A stretch of DNA of 64,000 nt from CAWCBH01 sp963793785. Its GTDB lineage: Bacteria > Actinomycetota > Thermoleophilia > Solirubrobacterales > 70-9. Made by a program: the position numbers and the translations under genes. Each line of letters opens with the position of its first letter. Position 1 is the first letter of the stretch. The stretch lies in the NCBI GenBank assembly GCA_963793785.1, contig CAWCBH010000003.1, positions 248,001-312,000 on the forward strand, in the 5' to 3' direction. Positions 15,898 to 25,148 of the stretch are shown here, piece after piece. The notes under the pieces were generated by a model that did not search any database, was not told where the DNA came from, and worked only from the letters and a program-made list of their open reading frames with translations.

Positions 15898-16584
15898 ATG
15901 CGGGTGGCGCTGCGAGGGCTGCTCGCGACCCTGGTCTGCGTCGTCGCTCTGGGCGCCGGCGTCGCCTGGGGTGCGGACCTGATCCGCTCCAGCGGCGACT
16001 GCTGCGCCTTCGATGCCGCCAGCTACGACATCGCGGCCGGTGAGAACCCGAGCTTCGAGAACGCGGCCACCGACGGCGCCCCCCATGACGTCACCGCCAG
16101 GGTCAAGGGGCCCGACGGCGAGGCGCTGTTCCGCAGCCCGACAATCGATGCGGGGCGGACAGTCGCGGTTCGCGGAACCGAGTACCTGGCGCCGGGGCAA
16201 TACCCCTTCTACTGCGACATCCACGGCCCGGAGATGTCGGCGACGCTGCGGGTCGGACCTGGGAACGCGGTTCCGAGGCCGCGCCTGCAGCTCGGGCTGC
16301 TGAGCGGTCAGATCGAGCAGGTGCGCCGCTCGGCGAAGCTTCTCGTCAAGCTCGCCGGCTCGGGCTCCAACGCCATCGGGGTGACGCTGGTCGCGAAAGC
16401 GGGGCGGGTGACGATCGCCCGCAAAGGTGGAGTCAGCGTCGCCGCCGGGGCCGTGCGGCGGCTGCAGCTGGGCCTGACGGCCCGCGGACGCTCGGCGCTG
16501 AGCGGACGCCGGCGAATCGCGATAACCGTCAATGCGACGGTCGACTTCGCGCGGCCCGACAGCACCCGGCGGGCCCTGCGCTAG
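15898..16584 (+). CDS. Exported cupredoxin-domain protein
   Basis: 228 residues: a signal peptide (MRVALRGLLATLVCVVALGAGVAWGA), a cupredoxin domain (about 30-130) with the type 1 copper set APHDVTA ... YPFYCDIHGPEM (His, Cys, His, Met), and a C-terminal all-beta tail rich in K/R and V (about 135-228). Such proteins bind copper and transfer electrons outside the membrane. It starts two bases after the SOD stop, so the two are likely co-transcribed, pairing a cytoplasmic and an extracytoplasmic redox protein. The basic tail is unfamiliar. Confidence 0.8.
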   Translation: MRVALRGLLATLVCVVALGAGVAWGADLIRSSGDCCAFDAASYDIAAGENPSFENAATDGAPHDVTARVKGPDGEALFRSPTIDAGRTVAVRGTEYLAPGQYPFYCDIHGPEMSATLRVGPGNAVPRPRLQLGLLSGQIEQVRRSAKLLVKLAGSGSNAIGVTLVAKAGRVTIARKGGVSVAAGAVRRLQLGLTARGRSALSGRRRIAITVNATVDFARPDSTRRALR

Positions 16585-16889
16585 ACCTCGTCTACGCCGA
16601 GCACTCGAGCCTGATGCGGATCGCGACCGAGGTCTCGACCTACGACGAGGAGGTACGCGAGTTCTGGATGACGATGGTGGGCCGTTTCATCGAGGGGACC
16701 GCGGATCACATTCGCGCCCATCAGCAGCAGGGACGGATCGCTTCCGAGCTCGACCCGCTGGCGACCGCCGAGGCCCTGGTCTGGATGGCTGAGCGGTGTT
16801 GCTACATCTACCTCGGGCGTGGCGACCGGACCGCCGCCGAGGTGACGGAGGCGCTGACCGCAGCCTGGGTCGCGGCGCTGTACGGCTGA
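16581..16889 (+). pseudogene. TetR-family regulator remnant (C-terminal half only)
   Basis: The reading frame encodes only the ligand-binding half of a TetR regulator: LDLVYAEHSSLMRIATEVS, YDEEVREFWMTMVGRFIEG and DPLATAEALVWMAERCCYIYLG, ending normally at TAA/TGA-type position 16889. No helix-turn-helix precedes it; instead the frame runs back into the end of the cupredoxin gene. An ATG at 16614 could make a 91-residue protein, but it would have no DNA-binding domain. I read it as a truncated gene fused by deletion to the end of its neighbour. Confidence 0.65.
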
Positions 16890-16940
16890 GCCCCGAGCCG
16901 ACGGACCGCTCCCCGGCCCTGGAATAGACTTGCGGCCAGA

Positions 16941-18782
16941 ATGAGAAGGGATGAGCTCGTCCAGCGGCTTCGTTCCAGAGCGGTTCTGATCGCAGTTGGT
17001 GTGGCGGCTCTGCTGGTCCCCGCGATCGCCTTCGGCCACATCGAGCGGGCCTCATACTGGCCGAAGCCGGCGCCCGATCGAAGCGTCAAGCCCCCGGCCG
17101 GCGGAAAGTTCCCCAAGGTTCGCCCGCTGGCATCGGCGCTGAACGAGGGGGCGCGGGGCGAGACTCGGGTGGTCTGCAAGGCGAACTCGCTCCAGCTCCT
17201 GGGCAGGTCGATCCGCAGGGCACGACGGCAGGGCTTCGACATCCGGCCCACCGACCATCGGCGGCTGAGCCCGAAGCGAGCGCGAGGTCTGCGGCGCATC
17301 AACCGCGAGCTGGCCGAGATGTGCCGATACCGCCAGATCCAGCCCGCGGTCACCGCGTCGGGCAACAACGATCGAGTCGTCGTCATGCCAGGCGTCTACG
17401 CCGAGCCCGCGGCCCGCAAGAAGCCGACCGACGACCCGCGCTGCGACGAGTACGAGATCGACAACGACCGCAACCAGACGGGTGCCGTCTCCTACGAGTA
17501 CCAGTTCCGCTGTCCCAACGACCAGAACCTGATCGCGATCAACGGACGCCTACCGGGCAGGGGTGAGGACCCGCAGCCGCCGCAATGGGATCGGCACGGG
17601 ATTCCCAATCTCGGTCGCTGCATCCGCTGCAACCTGCAGCTCGAGGGATCGGGGGTGAGCGCCGACGACGTGGTCGTCGACTCCGGTCGAGTCAAGGCCG
17701 GCAACGGCGGGCCCTCCGGGATCGGCTCGAAGAAGGACGTCGCGATCCGGGCCGACCGGGCCGACGGCTTCGTGTTGCGCAACATCACCGCCCGCCATTC
17801 GCACGAGCACACGATCTACGTGCTCGAGACCGACGGTTACATACTCGATCGCTTCAAGTCCTACTACCCGGGCGAGTACGGAGTCCTGACCTTCACCTCC
17901 GATCACGGGATCATCCAGAACTGCGAGGCGGCGGGCGCCGGAGACGCGGGCCTCTATCCGGGCTCGGCGCCGGACACCGGCGAGCAGCGAGCGCGGGGGA
18001 CCCCGTACCGCTACAACACCCAGGTACGCCGCTGCGACATGCACCACAACGTTGCCGGCTATTCGGGGACTGCCGCCAACGCGGTCTGGATCCACCACAA
18101 CAACATCTACGGCAACGCGCTCGGATTCACGACCGACGTCTTCACGGCGGCCGGCCACCCCGGCTATCCACAGGACTCGGACCTGGTCGAGCGCAACGAC
18201 TTCTACTCGAACAACTTCAACCCCTACGACGAGGACTCCGACGTCGAGCCCACGATCCCGGTTCCCGTCGGCACCGCCCTCTGGATCGCCGGCGGCAACA
18301 ACAACACGCTGCGAAGGAACCGGTTCTGGAGCAACTGGCGCCGCGGAATCATGATCTTCGCGGTCCCGGACTCACTGGTCTGCGGGCCGTCTGAGGAGAA
18401 CAAGCAGAAGGGCTGCAATCCGAACGCCTTCTTCGATTCCTCCACCTCGCACCGCAACGAGGTCCATCACAACACCTTTGGCGTTGCTCCGGGAGGGGCG
18501 AGCAAGCCCAACGGCACCGACCTCTGGTGGGACAAATTCCCGAACAACACGGCGAACTGCTGGTACCTGAACCGGGCCGCCCCTGGCAAGCAGGTGACGA
18601 CGGATCCGCCGGACCTCCCGGACTGCAACAACGGCCGCAATCCGGAGCAGAGCGTCGGCGGGCCGGGCCTGGACGAGAACGAGAATGAGTTGCTCCAGTG
18701 CTTCTCCTCCTTCACCGCGTCGGAGGATTACGACCCGGCCACGTGTCCCTGGTTCGCAACGCCGCCAAGGCCACAGCCCTGA
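16941..18782 (+). CDS. Exported right-handed beta-helix protein
   Basis: 613 residues with an N-terminal signal anchor (about 14-33, AVLIAVGVAALLVPAIAFG), a basic region and a long right-handed parallel beta-helix with many Asn and short repeated turns (NAVWIHHNNIYGNALGF, DLVERNDFYSNNFNPYD, NNNTLRRNRFWSNWRRG, RNEVHHNTFG). Several cysteines occur in the second half. The fold is that of pectate lyases and related polysaccharide-active or surface proteins, but I see no catalytic signature that names a substrate. The 3' end overlaps the next gene by 40 bases. Confidence 0.75.
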   Translation: MRRDELVQRLRSRAVLIAVGVAALLVPAIAFGHIERASYWPKPAPDRSVKPPAGGKFPKVRPLASALNEGARGETRVVCKANSLQLLGRSIRRARRQGFDIRPTDHRRLSPKRARGLRRINRELAEMCRYRQIQPAVTASGNNDRVVVMPGVYAEPAARKKPTDDPRCDEYEIDNDRNQTGAVSYEYQFRCPNDQNLIAINGRLPGRGEDPQPPQWDRHGIPNLGRCIRCNLQLEGSGVSADDVVVDSGRVKAGNGGPSGIGSKKDVAIRADRADGFVLRNITARHSHEHTIYVLETDGYILDRFKSYYPGEYGVLTFTSDHGIIQNCEAAGAGDAGLYPGSAPDTGEQRARGTPYRYNTQVRRCDMHHNVAGYSGTAANAVWIHHNNIYGNALGFTTDVFTAAGHPGYPQDSDLVERNDFYSNNFNPYDEDSDVEPTIPVPVGTALWIAGGNNNTLRRNRFWSNWRRGIMIFAVPDSLVCGPSEENKQKGCNPNAFFDSSTSHRNEVHHNTFGVAPGGASKPNGTDLWWDKFPNNTANCWYLNRAAPGKQVTTDPPDLPDCNNGRNPEQSVGGPGLDENENELLQCFSSFTASEDYDPATCPWFATPPRPQP

Positions 18783-19138
18783 GCAGGGCGGCGGCCTTGG
18801 CCGCCGTCGTGCTGGCGGCAGCCGGCCTCTGCGCCTGTTCGAGCTCGGGAGGGGAGCCGGCCGTTGAGGTGGCGGGGATCGGGGTCGGGGCGCCGATCCG
18901 CCTCGCCGACTGCACCGACTGGCGCAACGCCGAGGTTGACGAGCGCCTCGTCACCGTGGGCCAGATCCGGGACTTCGCCGGCGGTCCGGTCGGACCCCGC
19001 GGGGGCCGGGGGGCGACGCTGCCCGATGAGCGCGCCTACGACCTGTTCCAGGGCTATTGCGAGAACGAGTTCGCGCGTGCCTTCAAGCTCTACAAGCTCT
19101 ACACACGGGCCGCCGCCTTTCAGAGTCTCGTCCCTTGA
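18743..19138 (+). CDS. Small lipoprotein, unknown function
   Basis: 131 residues beginning with a signal peptide that ends at a lipobox-like LCAC in VLAAAGLCACSSSGG, so it is probably lipid-anchored outside the membrane. The mature part has two conserved-looking cysteines (LADCTDWRNA and FQGYCENEFA) and an ERAYDLFQGYCENE helix. I recognise no family. GTG at 18743 is chosen since it places the signal peptide at the N-terminus; it overlaps the beta-helix gene by 40 bases. Its stop overlaps the next ATG. Confidence 0.62.
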   Translation: MSLVRNAAKATALSRAAALAAVVLAAAGLCACSSSGGEPAVEVAGIGVGAPIRLADCTDWRNAEVDERLVTVGQIRDFAGGPVGPRGGRGATLPDERAYDLFQGYCENEFARAFKLYKLYTRAAAFQSLVP

Positions 19139-19644
19139 TGCCTGCGCCTGCGGATCACGGTCGTGATGCGGGGACCGACCCGCAACACCGTGCCTCGCCG
19201 TTGCTGACGGTCGGCGCCGCCGCTGCCTGCCTGGTGGCGATCGTCGTCATCGCGGTCCTGATCTCGGCATCGGGCGGTGGCACGAGCGCGCCTGCGCCCA
19301 GCGCCTGCCTGAAGCGCTGGAACACCAGCAGCGACGGGCTGCGGGCGGGCCAGCACAACTACGCGATCCACGGCTACCTGCGGGTCCAGGTCGCCTATAT
19401 CTCCGACTCCGGCGAGATCGCCGCCGCCCGCGCCCCCGGCCGCGACTGCGTGGTCGTCTTCGCCGCCACCAGCCTCGACCCGGAGCCGGTCGCCGCCGCC
19501 CTCACCTACCGCCGCGGCGCCTGGCTGCCGCTCAGCGCCTTCGTCGACAGCGGGCGGCTGGGGCAGCTGCAGAGCGGGGCGCTGGAGAGCTCCAACGGCG
19601 AGCTGCGCGGGACCGGGCGGATCGCGGCCCTCGGCCCTGCCTAG
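19138..19644 (+). CDS. Membrane-anchored hypothetical protein
   Basis: 168 residues: a short hydrophilic start, a transmembrane helix (about 24-45, TVGAAAACLVAIVVIAVLI), then an external domain with two cysteines (SACLKRWNTSSD and GRDCVVVFA) and a mixed alpha/beta pattern. No family recognised. The ATG overlaps the preceding TGA (TTGATG), so it is coupled to the lipoprotein gene. It converges on the LemA gene with a 4-base overlap. Confidence 0.6.
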   Translation: MPAPADHGRDAGTDPQHRASPLLTVGAAAACLVAIVVIAVLISASGGGTSAPAPSACLKRWNTSSDGLRAGQHNYAIHGYLRVQVAYISDSGEIAAARAPGRDCVVVFAATSLDPEPVAAALTYRRGAWLPLSAFVDSGRLGQLQSGALESSNGELRGTGRIAALGPA

Positions 19645-20204
19645 CTGCTGAAGCTGACCTCGGGGGTGGCGCGCTCGCCGGGGTCTTCGATCTCGAAGAA
19701 CTCGCGGGCCTCGAAGTTGCCCTGGCTGGCGATGACCGAGCCCGGGAACTGCTGGATCTTGGTGTTGTAGGACTGCACGTTGGAGTTGTAGATCCGCCGC
19801 GACGCCTGGATCTCGTCCTCGAGCTCGGAGAGCTGGCGCATCAAGGTCTGGAAGTTCTCGGTCGCCCGCAGCTGCGGATAGTTCTCGGCCACCGCCCGCA
19901 GATCGGTCAGCGCGCCGCTCAGCTTCCCCTCCGCGTCCGCCGTCTCACCGACGCCGCGGGCCGACATCGCCTCCGCCCGGGCCTTGGTCGCCTTCTCGAA
20001 GACCTCACGCTCGTGCGCCGCGTATCCCTTCACGCTCTCGACCAGGTTGGGGACCAGGTCGTGGCGGCGCTTCAGCTGCACGTCGATCCCGCTCCAGGCC
20101 TCGTCGACGCGGTTGCGGGCGGCGATGATCCCGTTGCGGGCGAAGACGTAATAGAGGACCGCCAGCACGATCAGCACTGCGATCACGATCAGGACTGTGG
20201 TCAT
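19641..20204 (-). CDS. LemA-family protein
   Basis: 187 residues with an N-terminal transmembrane helix (VLIVIAVLIVLAVLYYVFA) and the helical LemA core: NRVDEAWSGIDVQLKRRHDLVPNLVESVKGYAAHE, ATENFQTLMRQLSELEDEIQASRR and IYNSNVQSYNTKIQQFPGS. These are the standard family blocks in the right order. LemA proteins are membrane-anchored helical bundles of unknown biochemical role. ATG at 20204 is preceded by GGAGG. It stands alone and diverges from the mce cluster. Confidence 0.93.
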   Translation of the reverse strand: MTTVLIVIAVLIVLAVLYYVFARNGIIAARNRVDEAWSGIDVQLKRRHDLVPNLVESVKGYAAHEREVFEKATKARAEAMSARGVGETADAEGKLSGALTDLRAVAENYPQLRATENFQTLMRQLSELEDEIQASRRIYNSNVQSYNTKIQQFPGSVIASQGNFEAREFFEIEDPGERATPEVSFSS

Positions 20205-20353
20205 GGGCGCTCCTCCGGGGACGGGTCTGGACCTGCTGCCGCCGCCATCCTAGACGCCCCCTCGACTCGGGGGCTTAACTTCAAGTCAACAGGCGTCAGG
20301 CACGGAGGTCGGCGAATCCCTCCGCCAGGCGGGTTTCAGGCGTCGGTTGTCCT

Positions 20354-20383
20354 TTGACAGCCCGAAAAGGCCGGTGCTAGTTT
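20354..20383 (+). promoter_or_regulatory. Possible SigA-type promoter of the mce cluster
   Basis: A perfect TTGACA (20354-20359), 18-base spacer and TAGTTT (20378-20383), about 50 bases before the first mce gene. The remaining 150 bases back to LemA hold no gene I can support. Confidence 0.45.
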
Positions 20384-20434
20384 CGCTGCGCCGCGCCGGG
20401 GGAGGCGTGGCTTGACTGACGGGTATTCAGGAGA

Positions 20435-21832
20435 GTGGCCAGCTCATCTGTAGTAGGGCGCATTGTCGCCATCGTCGCGCTTGTGGGAGCGATAGTGATC
20501 GCTGCCGTCCTGCTGCTCGGCGGCGGCGAGTCCTACAAGGTCACAGCCAATTTCCAGAACGCCTCCGGACTGGTGACCGGCAACCAGGTCGAGGTGGCGG
20601 GCGCCCCGGCCGGCTCGATCGAGTCGATCGACCTCGCGGAGGATGGCACCGCGCTGGTGGAGATGAAGATCGAGTCCGGGCACGCGCCGCTGCCCGCCGC
20701 CACCGTGGCCACGATCCGCTCCCAGTCGCTCTCCGGCATCGCCAACCGTTACGTGCAGCTGCAGATGCCCGAGGGCGACAAGGCCGGCAAGCCGATTGCC
20801 GACGGGGGCACGCTGCCGCTCAGCAACACCGTCTCCGAGGTCGACCTGGATCAGCTCTTCAACACCTTCGACGAACGTACCGTCGGCAACTTCAAGAAGG
20901 TGATCAAGGGCTTTGCCCGCGCCTACGACGGGATCGGTCCGCAGACCAACGAAGGGTTTCACTACCTCAACCCGTTCCTCTCCACCTCGCGACGGGTCTT
21001 CTCCGAGCTGACCGCCGACGAGCGGCGCTTCGAGCGGCTGATCGTCGACGGCGCCTCGCTCTCGAAGGCGGTCGCTGCCCGCGACCAGGACCTGACCGGG
21101 TTCATCTCCAACGCCAACCAGGCCTTCGGGGCGCTGGCGGCGGAGAACCAGAACCTCGCCTCCTCGATCGGGAAGCTGCCCGGCTTCATGCGCAACTTCA
21201 ACACCACAGCGGTCAACCTCCGCGCCACCCTCGACGATCTCGACCCGCTCGTCGACGCGTCGATCCCGGTGGCGCAGAAGCTGCAGCCGTTCACGGCGGC
21301 GCTGCGGGGCTTCGCCACCGACGCCGTCCCGACCGTGCGCCGCCTCGACGCGATCGTCAGCCGCCCCGGCGCCAATAACGACCTCGTCGAGCTGACCCGC
21401 CTGCAGCCGCGTCTGGCGCAGATCGCGATCGGCCCGGTGCAGCGCAACGGCGCCAGCCGCCCGGGCGCCTTCCCCGTCTCCACCGAGGCGCTGTCGCGCT
21501 CGCTGCGCCAGCTCGCCTTCTTCCGCCCCTACACCACCGACCTGGTCGGCTGGTTCAACGACTTCGGGACCTCTGGCATCTATGACGCCAACGGCGGCAT
21601 CGGCCGCATCTCGACCACCTTCAACCTGTTCTCCGTCTCCCCGGCCACCGGCCTGCCGAACATCCTCGCCGGCGCGATCCCTTCCGACCAGCTGCTCGCC
21701 AACGGGCTCACCGTCGACCAGCTCGAGAAGTGCCCGGGCTCCAACGAGCGCGACCCCGGCGACGGCTCGACACCGTTCACCGACAACGGCAACCTCGACT
21801 GCGACCCGAGCCAGGTGCCGCCCGGACCATGA
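20435..21832 (+). CDS. MlaD/Mce-family protein 1
   Basis: 465 residues. One N-terminal transmembrane helix (about 8-30) is followed by the MlaD/MCE domain (about 35-115, TANFQNASGLVTGNQVEVAG, SIESIDLAEDGTALVEMKIE) and a long helical region (about 130-330) that in the family forms the lipid-carrying tunnel, then a looser C-terminus with two cysteines. It is the first of six consecutive Mce proteins, expected to assemble as a hetero-hexamer across the cell envelope for lipid or sterol transport. GTG at 20435 follows CAGGAGA. Its TGA overlaps the next ATG. Confidence 0.9.
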   Translation: MASSSVVGRIVAIVALVGAIVIAAVLLLGGGESYKVTANFQNASGLVTGNQVEVAGAPAGSIESIDLAEDGTALVEMKIESGHAPLPAATVATIRSQSLSGIANRYVQLQMPEGDKAGKPIADGGTLPLSNTVSEVDLDQLFNTFDERTVGNFKKVIKGFARAYDGIGPQTNEGFHYLNPFLSTSRRVFSELTADERRFERLIVDGASLSKAVAARDQDLTGFISNANQAFGALAAENQNLASSIGKLPGFMRNFNTTAVNLRATLDDLDPLVDASIPVAQKLQPFTAALRGFATDAVPTVRRLDAIVSRPGANNDLVELTRLQPRLAQIAIGPVQRNGASRPGAFPVSTEALSRSLRQLAFFRPYTTDLVGWFNDFGTSGIYDANGGIGRISTTFNLFSVSPATGLPNILAGAIPSDQLLANGLTVDQLEKCPGSNERDPGDGSTPFTDNGNLDCDPSQVPPGP

Positions 21833-23547
21833 GACGGATCGCGCTGATAGTCGCCTCGATGCTGCTCGCCGGCGCGACCGTGGTCGCCGCCAGCGCCGGC
21901 GCCGACGACAGCCACACCTACCGGATAGAGCTCGACAACGCCTTCGGAATCGTCGACGGGTCCGAGGTCAGGGTCGCCGGCGTCGCCGCCGGCACGGTGA
22001 CCGGGCTCGACGTCAACGAGGCCAAGCGGGCCGTGGTGACGGTCGAGATCACCGGCGCCCTCTCCACCTTCCGCGAGTCCGCCACCTGCTCCTCGGAGCC
22101 GCAGTCGCTGATCGCCGAGTACTTCCTCGACTGCCAGCCCGGTACCGAGGGCGAGGTCCTGCCCGACGACGGCCTGGTCCCGGTGCGCAGCAAGGCCTAC
22201 GGGGACCAGACCTTCACCACGGTGCAGCAGGACCTCGTCAACAACACCCTCCGGGAGCCCTTCAAGGTCCGCCTGGCGCTGATCTTCAACGAGTTCGGCA
22301 CCGCGCTGGCGGGCAACCCGGAGAACCTCAACCAGGCGATCCGTCGCGGCGCTCCGGCGCTGCAGGCGCTCCGCAAGGCGCTGGCGATCCTGGCCCGTCA
22401 GAACGCAGTCATCCGCGACCTCAACGTCAACTCCGACCGGATCGTCTCCCGGCTGGCCGACCGCCGCAGCGACGTGATCGCCTTCATCCGCAACGCCAAC
22501 ACCGCCTCGGCGGCGTCGGCGGAGCGCCGCGAGGACCTGGCCCGCAACTTCGAGCTGCTGCCGGGCTTCCTGACCGAGCTGCGCCCGACGCTGGCCCGAC
22601 TCGGGGAGCTGGCCGACGAGCAGACGCCGCTGCTGGTCGACCTGCGCGGGGCCGCGCCGCAGCTCAACCGCCTGACCCAGACGCTGCCGCCCTTCAACGA
22701 CGCCACCGAGCCCTCGGTGCGGACGCTGGGCGAGGCGGCCGAGATCGGGCGCCGGGCGCTGGAGAAGGGCGGCGACGAGATCCGCGCCCTGCGCGGGGCG
22801 ACCGGCAAGTCCTTCTCCGCCGTCGATGCGCTGGCCAACTTCCTCGTCGACCTCGACGATCCTCGCCGCGCGGTCGAAAACGACACCCGCGCCGCCCGCG
22901 ACAGCGGCCGGCCCAACCCGACCGGCTACACCGGCCTCGAGGGCCTGCTCAACTACGTCTACTACCAGACCCTCGCGATCAACCAGTTCGACTCGGTCGG
23001 TCACCTCCTGCACTTCACCCTGGCCGAGTTCGAGGCAGGCCCTTGCGGCGAATACCACGCCGACACGACCGTTCCTTCCAGTTCCGGCGGTGAGACCACC
23101 TCGGCCAGCGATCGCAACCGCTGCGTCGCCTGGATCGGGCCCAACCAGCCCGGCATCAACGAGGCGATCAACGTCGAGCCCTATCACCCGAGCGTCTGCC
23201 CGCAGGGCTCCACCGACCCGGAGCTGTGCGGCGGCGCTGCCGCCCGCAGCGTGGCCGCGCGCCGAACGGCGGCGGGCGCAGGAGCCGAAGCCCAGGGCGG
23301 CGGCGGCGGTGCGGGGCAGGGCGGGAACGCACCGATTGCGCCGGGAGCTCCGCCGCTGCCGGACCTGCCGCAGATCCCCGGCGTCGACCCCGCGGACCTC
23401 GGCGGTCTGCTCGACAGCCTCGGAAACAACGGCGGCCGTGGCCCCCAGAACGGGGTCGGCGGCCTGCTCAACGACGCCACCGGTGGTGGCGGCGGCGGTG
23501 GCCCCGCGGCCCAAGACGACCTTCTCAACTTCCTGTTCGGCAACTGA
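21829..23547 (+). CDS. MlaD/Mce-family protein 2, Gly-rich C-terminus
   Basis: 572 residues. The N-terminus (MRRIALIVASMLLAGATVVAAS) is a signal or anchor sequence, followed by the MlaD domain (about 30-120, RIELDNAFGIVDGSEVRVAG) with a cysteine pair insertion (ATCSSEPQSLIAEYFLDC), a long helical tunnel region, a conserved TGYTGLEGLLNYVYYQTLAINQFD block and a Gly/Ala/Pro-rich low-complexity tail from about residue 480. The tail resembles cell-wall-spanning segments. ATG overlaps the previous TGA. The gene that follows starts 34 bases downstream. Confidence 0.88.
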   Translation: MRRIALIVASMLLAGATVVAASAGADDSHTYRIELDNAFGIVDGSEVRVAGVAAGTVTGLDVNEAKRAVVTVEITGALSTFRESATCSSEPQSLIAEYFLDCQPGTEGEVLPDDGLVPVRSKAYGDQTFTTVQQDLVNNTLREPFKVRLALIFNEFGTALAGNPENLNQAIRRGAPALQALRKALAILARQNAVIRDLNVNSDRIVSRLADRRSDVIAFIRNANTASAASAERREDLARNFELLPGFLTELRPTLARLGELADEQTPLLVDLRGAAPQLNRLTQTLPPFNDATEPSVRTLGEAAEIGRRALEKGGDEIRALRGATGKSFSAVDALANFLVDLDDPRRAVENDTRAARDSGRPNPTGYTGLEGLLNYVYYQTLAINQFDSVGHLLHFTLAEFEAGPCGEYHADTTVPSSSGGETTSASDRNRCVAWIGPNQPGINEAINVEPYHPSVCPQGSTDPELCGGAAARSVAARRTAAGAGAEAQGGGGGAGQGGNAPIAPGAPPLPDLPQIPGVDPADLGGLLDSLGNNGGRGPQNGVGGLLNDATGGGGGGGPAAQDDLLNFLFGN

Positions 23548-23581
23548 TGAAGACGATCTGCGGACAAGCGGAGACGAGGCG

Positions 23582-25148
23582 ATGAGGCAGGGCCGCGTGC
23601 AGAGCCTGGCCGCTTCGCCGACGATGGTCGGCGCGATCACGACGCTGATCGCGATCGTCGCCGTCTTCCTCGCCTACAACGCCTCCAACGGGCTCCCCTT
23701 CGTGCCCGTCTACCGGATCTCGGTCGAGCTTCCGAACGCACAGCGGCTGGCGCCCAACAACGAGGTCCGGATCGGTGGCAGCCGCGTCGGCGTGATCGAG
23801 TCGATCGAGGTGGAGCGGAACCCGGATGCGCAGCAGAACGGGGCCCCGGCGGCGATCGCTAAGGCGAACCTGAAGCTCGACAAGTCGGTCGACCCGTTGC
23901 CCCAGGACACCGAGGTCAAGGTCCGCTACAAGTCCTCTTTCGGGCTCAAGTACCTGGAGCTGACGCGCGGCACCGGCGAGCCCCTCGACGAGGGTGCGGT
24001 GATCCCGGTCACCCAATCCTCGAGCCAGACCGAGTTCGACGACATCGCCAACACCTTCGACGAGCCGACTCGAGCCGGCGCGCGCCAGAACCTGCTCGGC
24101 TACGGAAGCGCCTTTGCAGCCCGCGGCGCCTCGCTGAACGAGACGGTCCAGAATCTCAAGCCGCTGTTCGAGAACCTGAAGCCGGTCGCCGAGACGCTGA
24201 TCGCGGACGAGACCCGCCTCGAGCGCTTCTTCCCGGCGCTGGGCAAGACGGCCGCGATCGTCGCCCCCGTCGCCAACGAGCAGGCGGAGGTCTTCGCCAA
24301 CATGGCGGTCACCTTCGGCGCCCTCGGATCCGACCCCGAGGCGCTCAAGGAGACGATCTCCTCCGGTGTGCCGACGCTCGAGGAGGGCCGCCCGGCGCTG
24401 GCCGCGCAGCAGCCGTTCCTGGCCAGCTTCGCCGACCTCTCCGCCCGCCTGCGCCCGGGCGTGCAGGCGCTGCAATGCTGCCCTGCCGACCCTCAACGAC
24501 GCGCTCGAGATCGGGACCCCGGTGATCGAGCGCACGCCGCCGATCAACGCCGAGCTGGGCCGCGTCTTCACCGAGCTGGAGGAGCTGGTCGACCAGCCGG
24601 AGACGAAGTCGACCCTGCTGCGGCTGCGCGAGACCTTCAACGAGGCGGCGCCCCTGGCCCGGCACGTCGCCCCCTACCAGACCGTCTGCAACTACTGGAA
24701 TTACTGGTTCACCTGGCTCCCCGAGCACCTGACCGAGCGCAGCAACATCGGCTTCACCCAGCGCGTCTCCGTGATCGGCGCTCCGAGCCAGACCGAGGCC
24801 CAGGTGCAGACCGGCGTCGCCGGCTACAGCGGCCTGCAGGCGAACGGGCGCGGCGGCGCCACAGTCGCCAGCATCGATCCGACCCTGTCGCCTGGCGAGT
24901 TCGCGCCGCACGAGCTGCCGATTCTGCACGGCAATGCCTACGGCCCGGCGATCAACTCCGACGGCACCGCCGACTGCCAGTCCGGCCAGAACGGCTACGT
25001 CCTCAGCGGCGCCGACGAGTACCGGCTGCCGGGTCAGGCGCTCGACAACCCGGCCTTCGGGGTCTCCAACATCCCCGGCAGCCGCGGGACGACCTTCGAC
25101 GGCCGGGCCAGGCTGCCCGGCACCCTGCAGCCGAGGGATCTACCGTGA
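23582..25148 (+). pseudogene. MlaD/Mce-family protein 3, one apparent frameshift
   Basis: The frame from ATG 23582 encodes a transmembrane helix, an MlaD domain (ELPNAQRLAPNNEVRIGGSR, VKVRYKSSFGLKYLELTRG) and part of the helical region up to RPGVQAL. Then the sequence continues in another frame as AALPTLNDALEIG to the stop at 25148. Skipping one surplus C at 24473 restores a continuous protein of about 521 residues. The gene is otherwise intact, with a normal start and a stop overlapping the next GTG, so a consensus error is more likely than decay. If real, the third hexamer subunit is lost. Confidence 0.82.

Noticed and set aside
21580..23640. A 686-codon open frame antisense to mce genes 1 and 2
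   Set aside because: Repetitive Val/Gly/Arg/Gln-rich translation without domain pattern, opposite two recognisable MlaD proteins.
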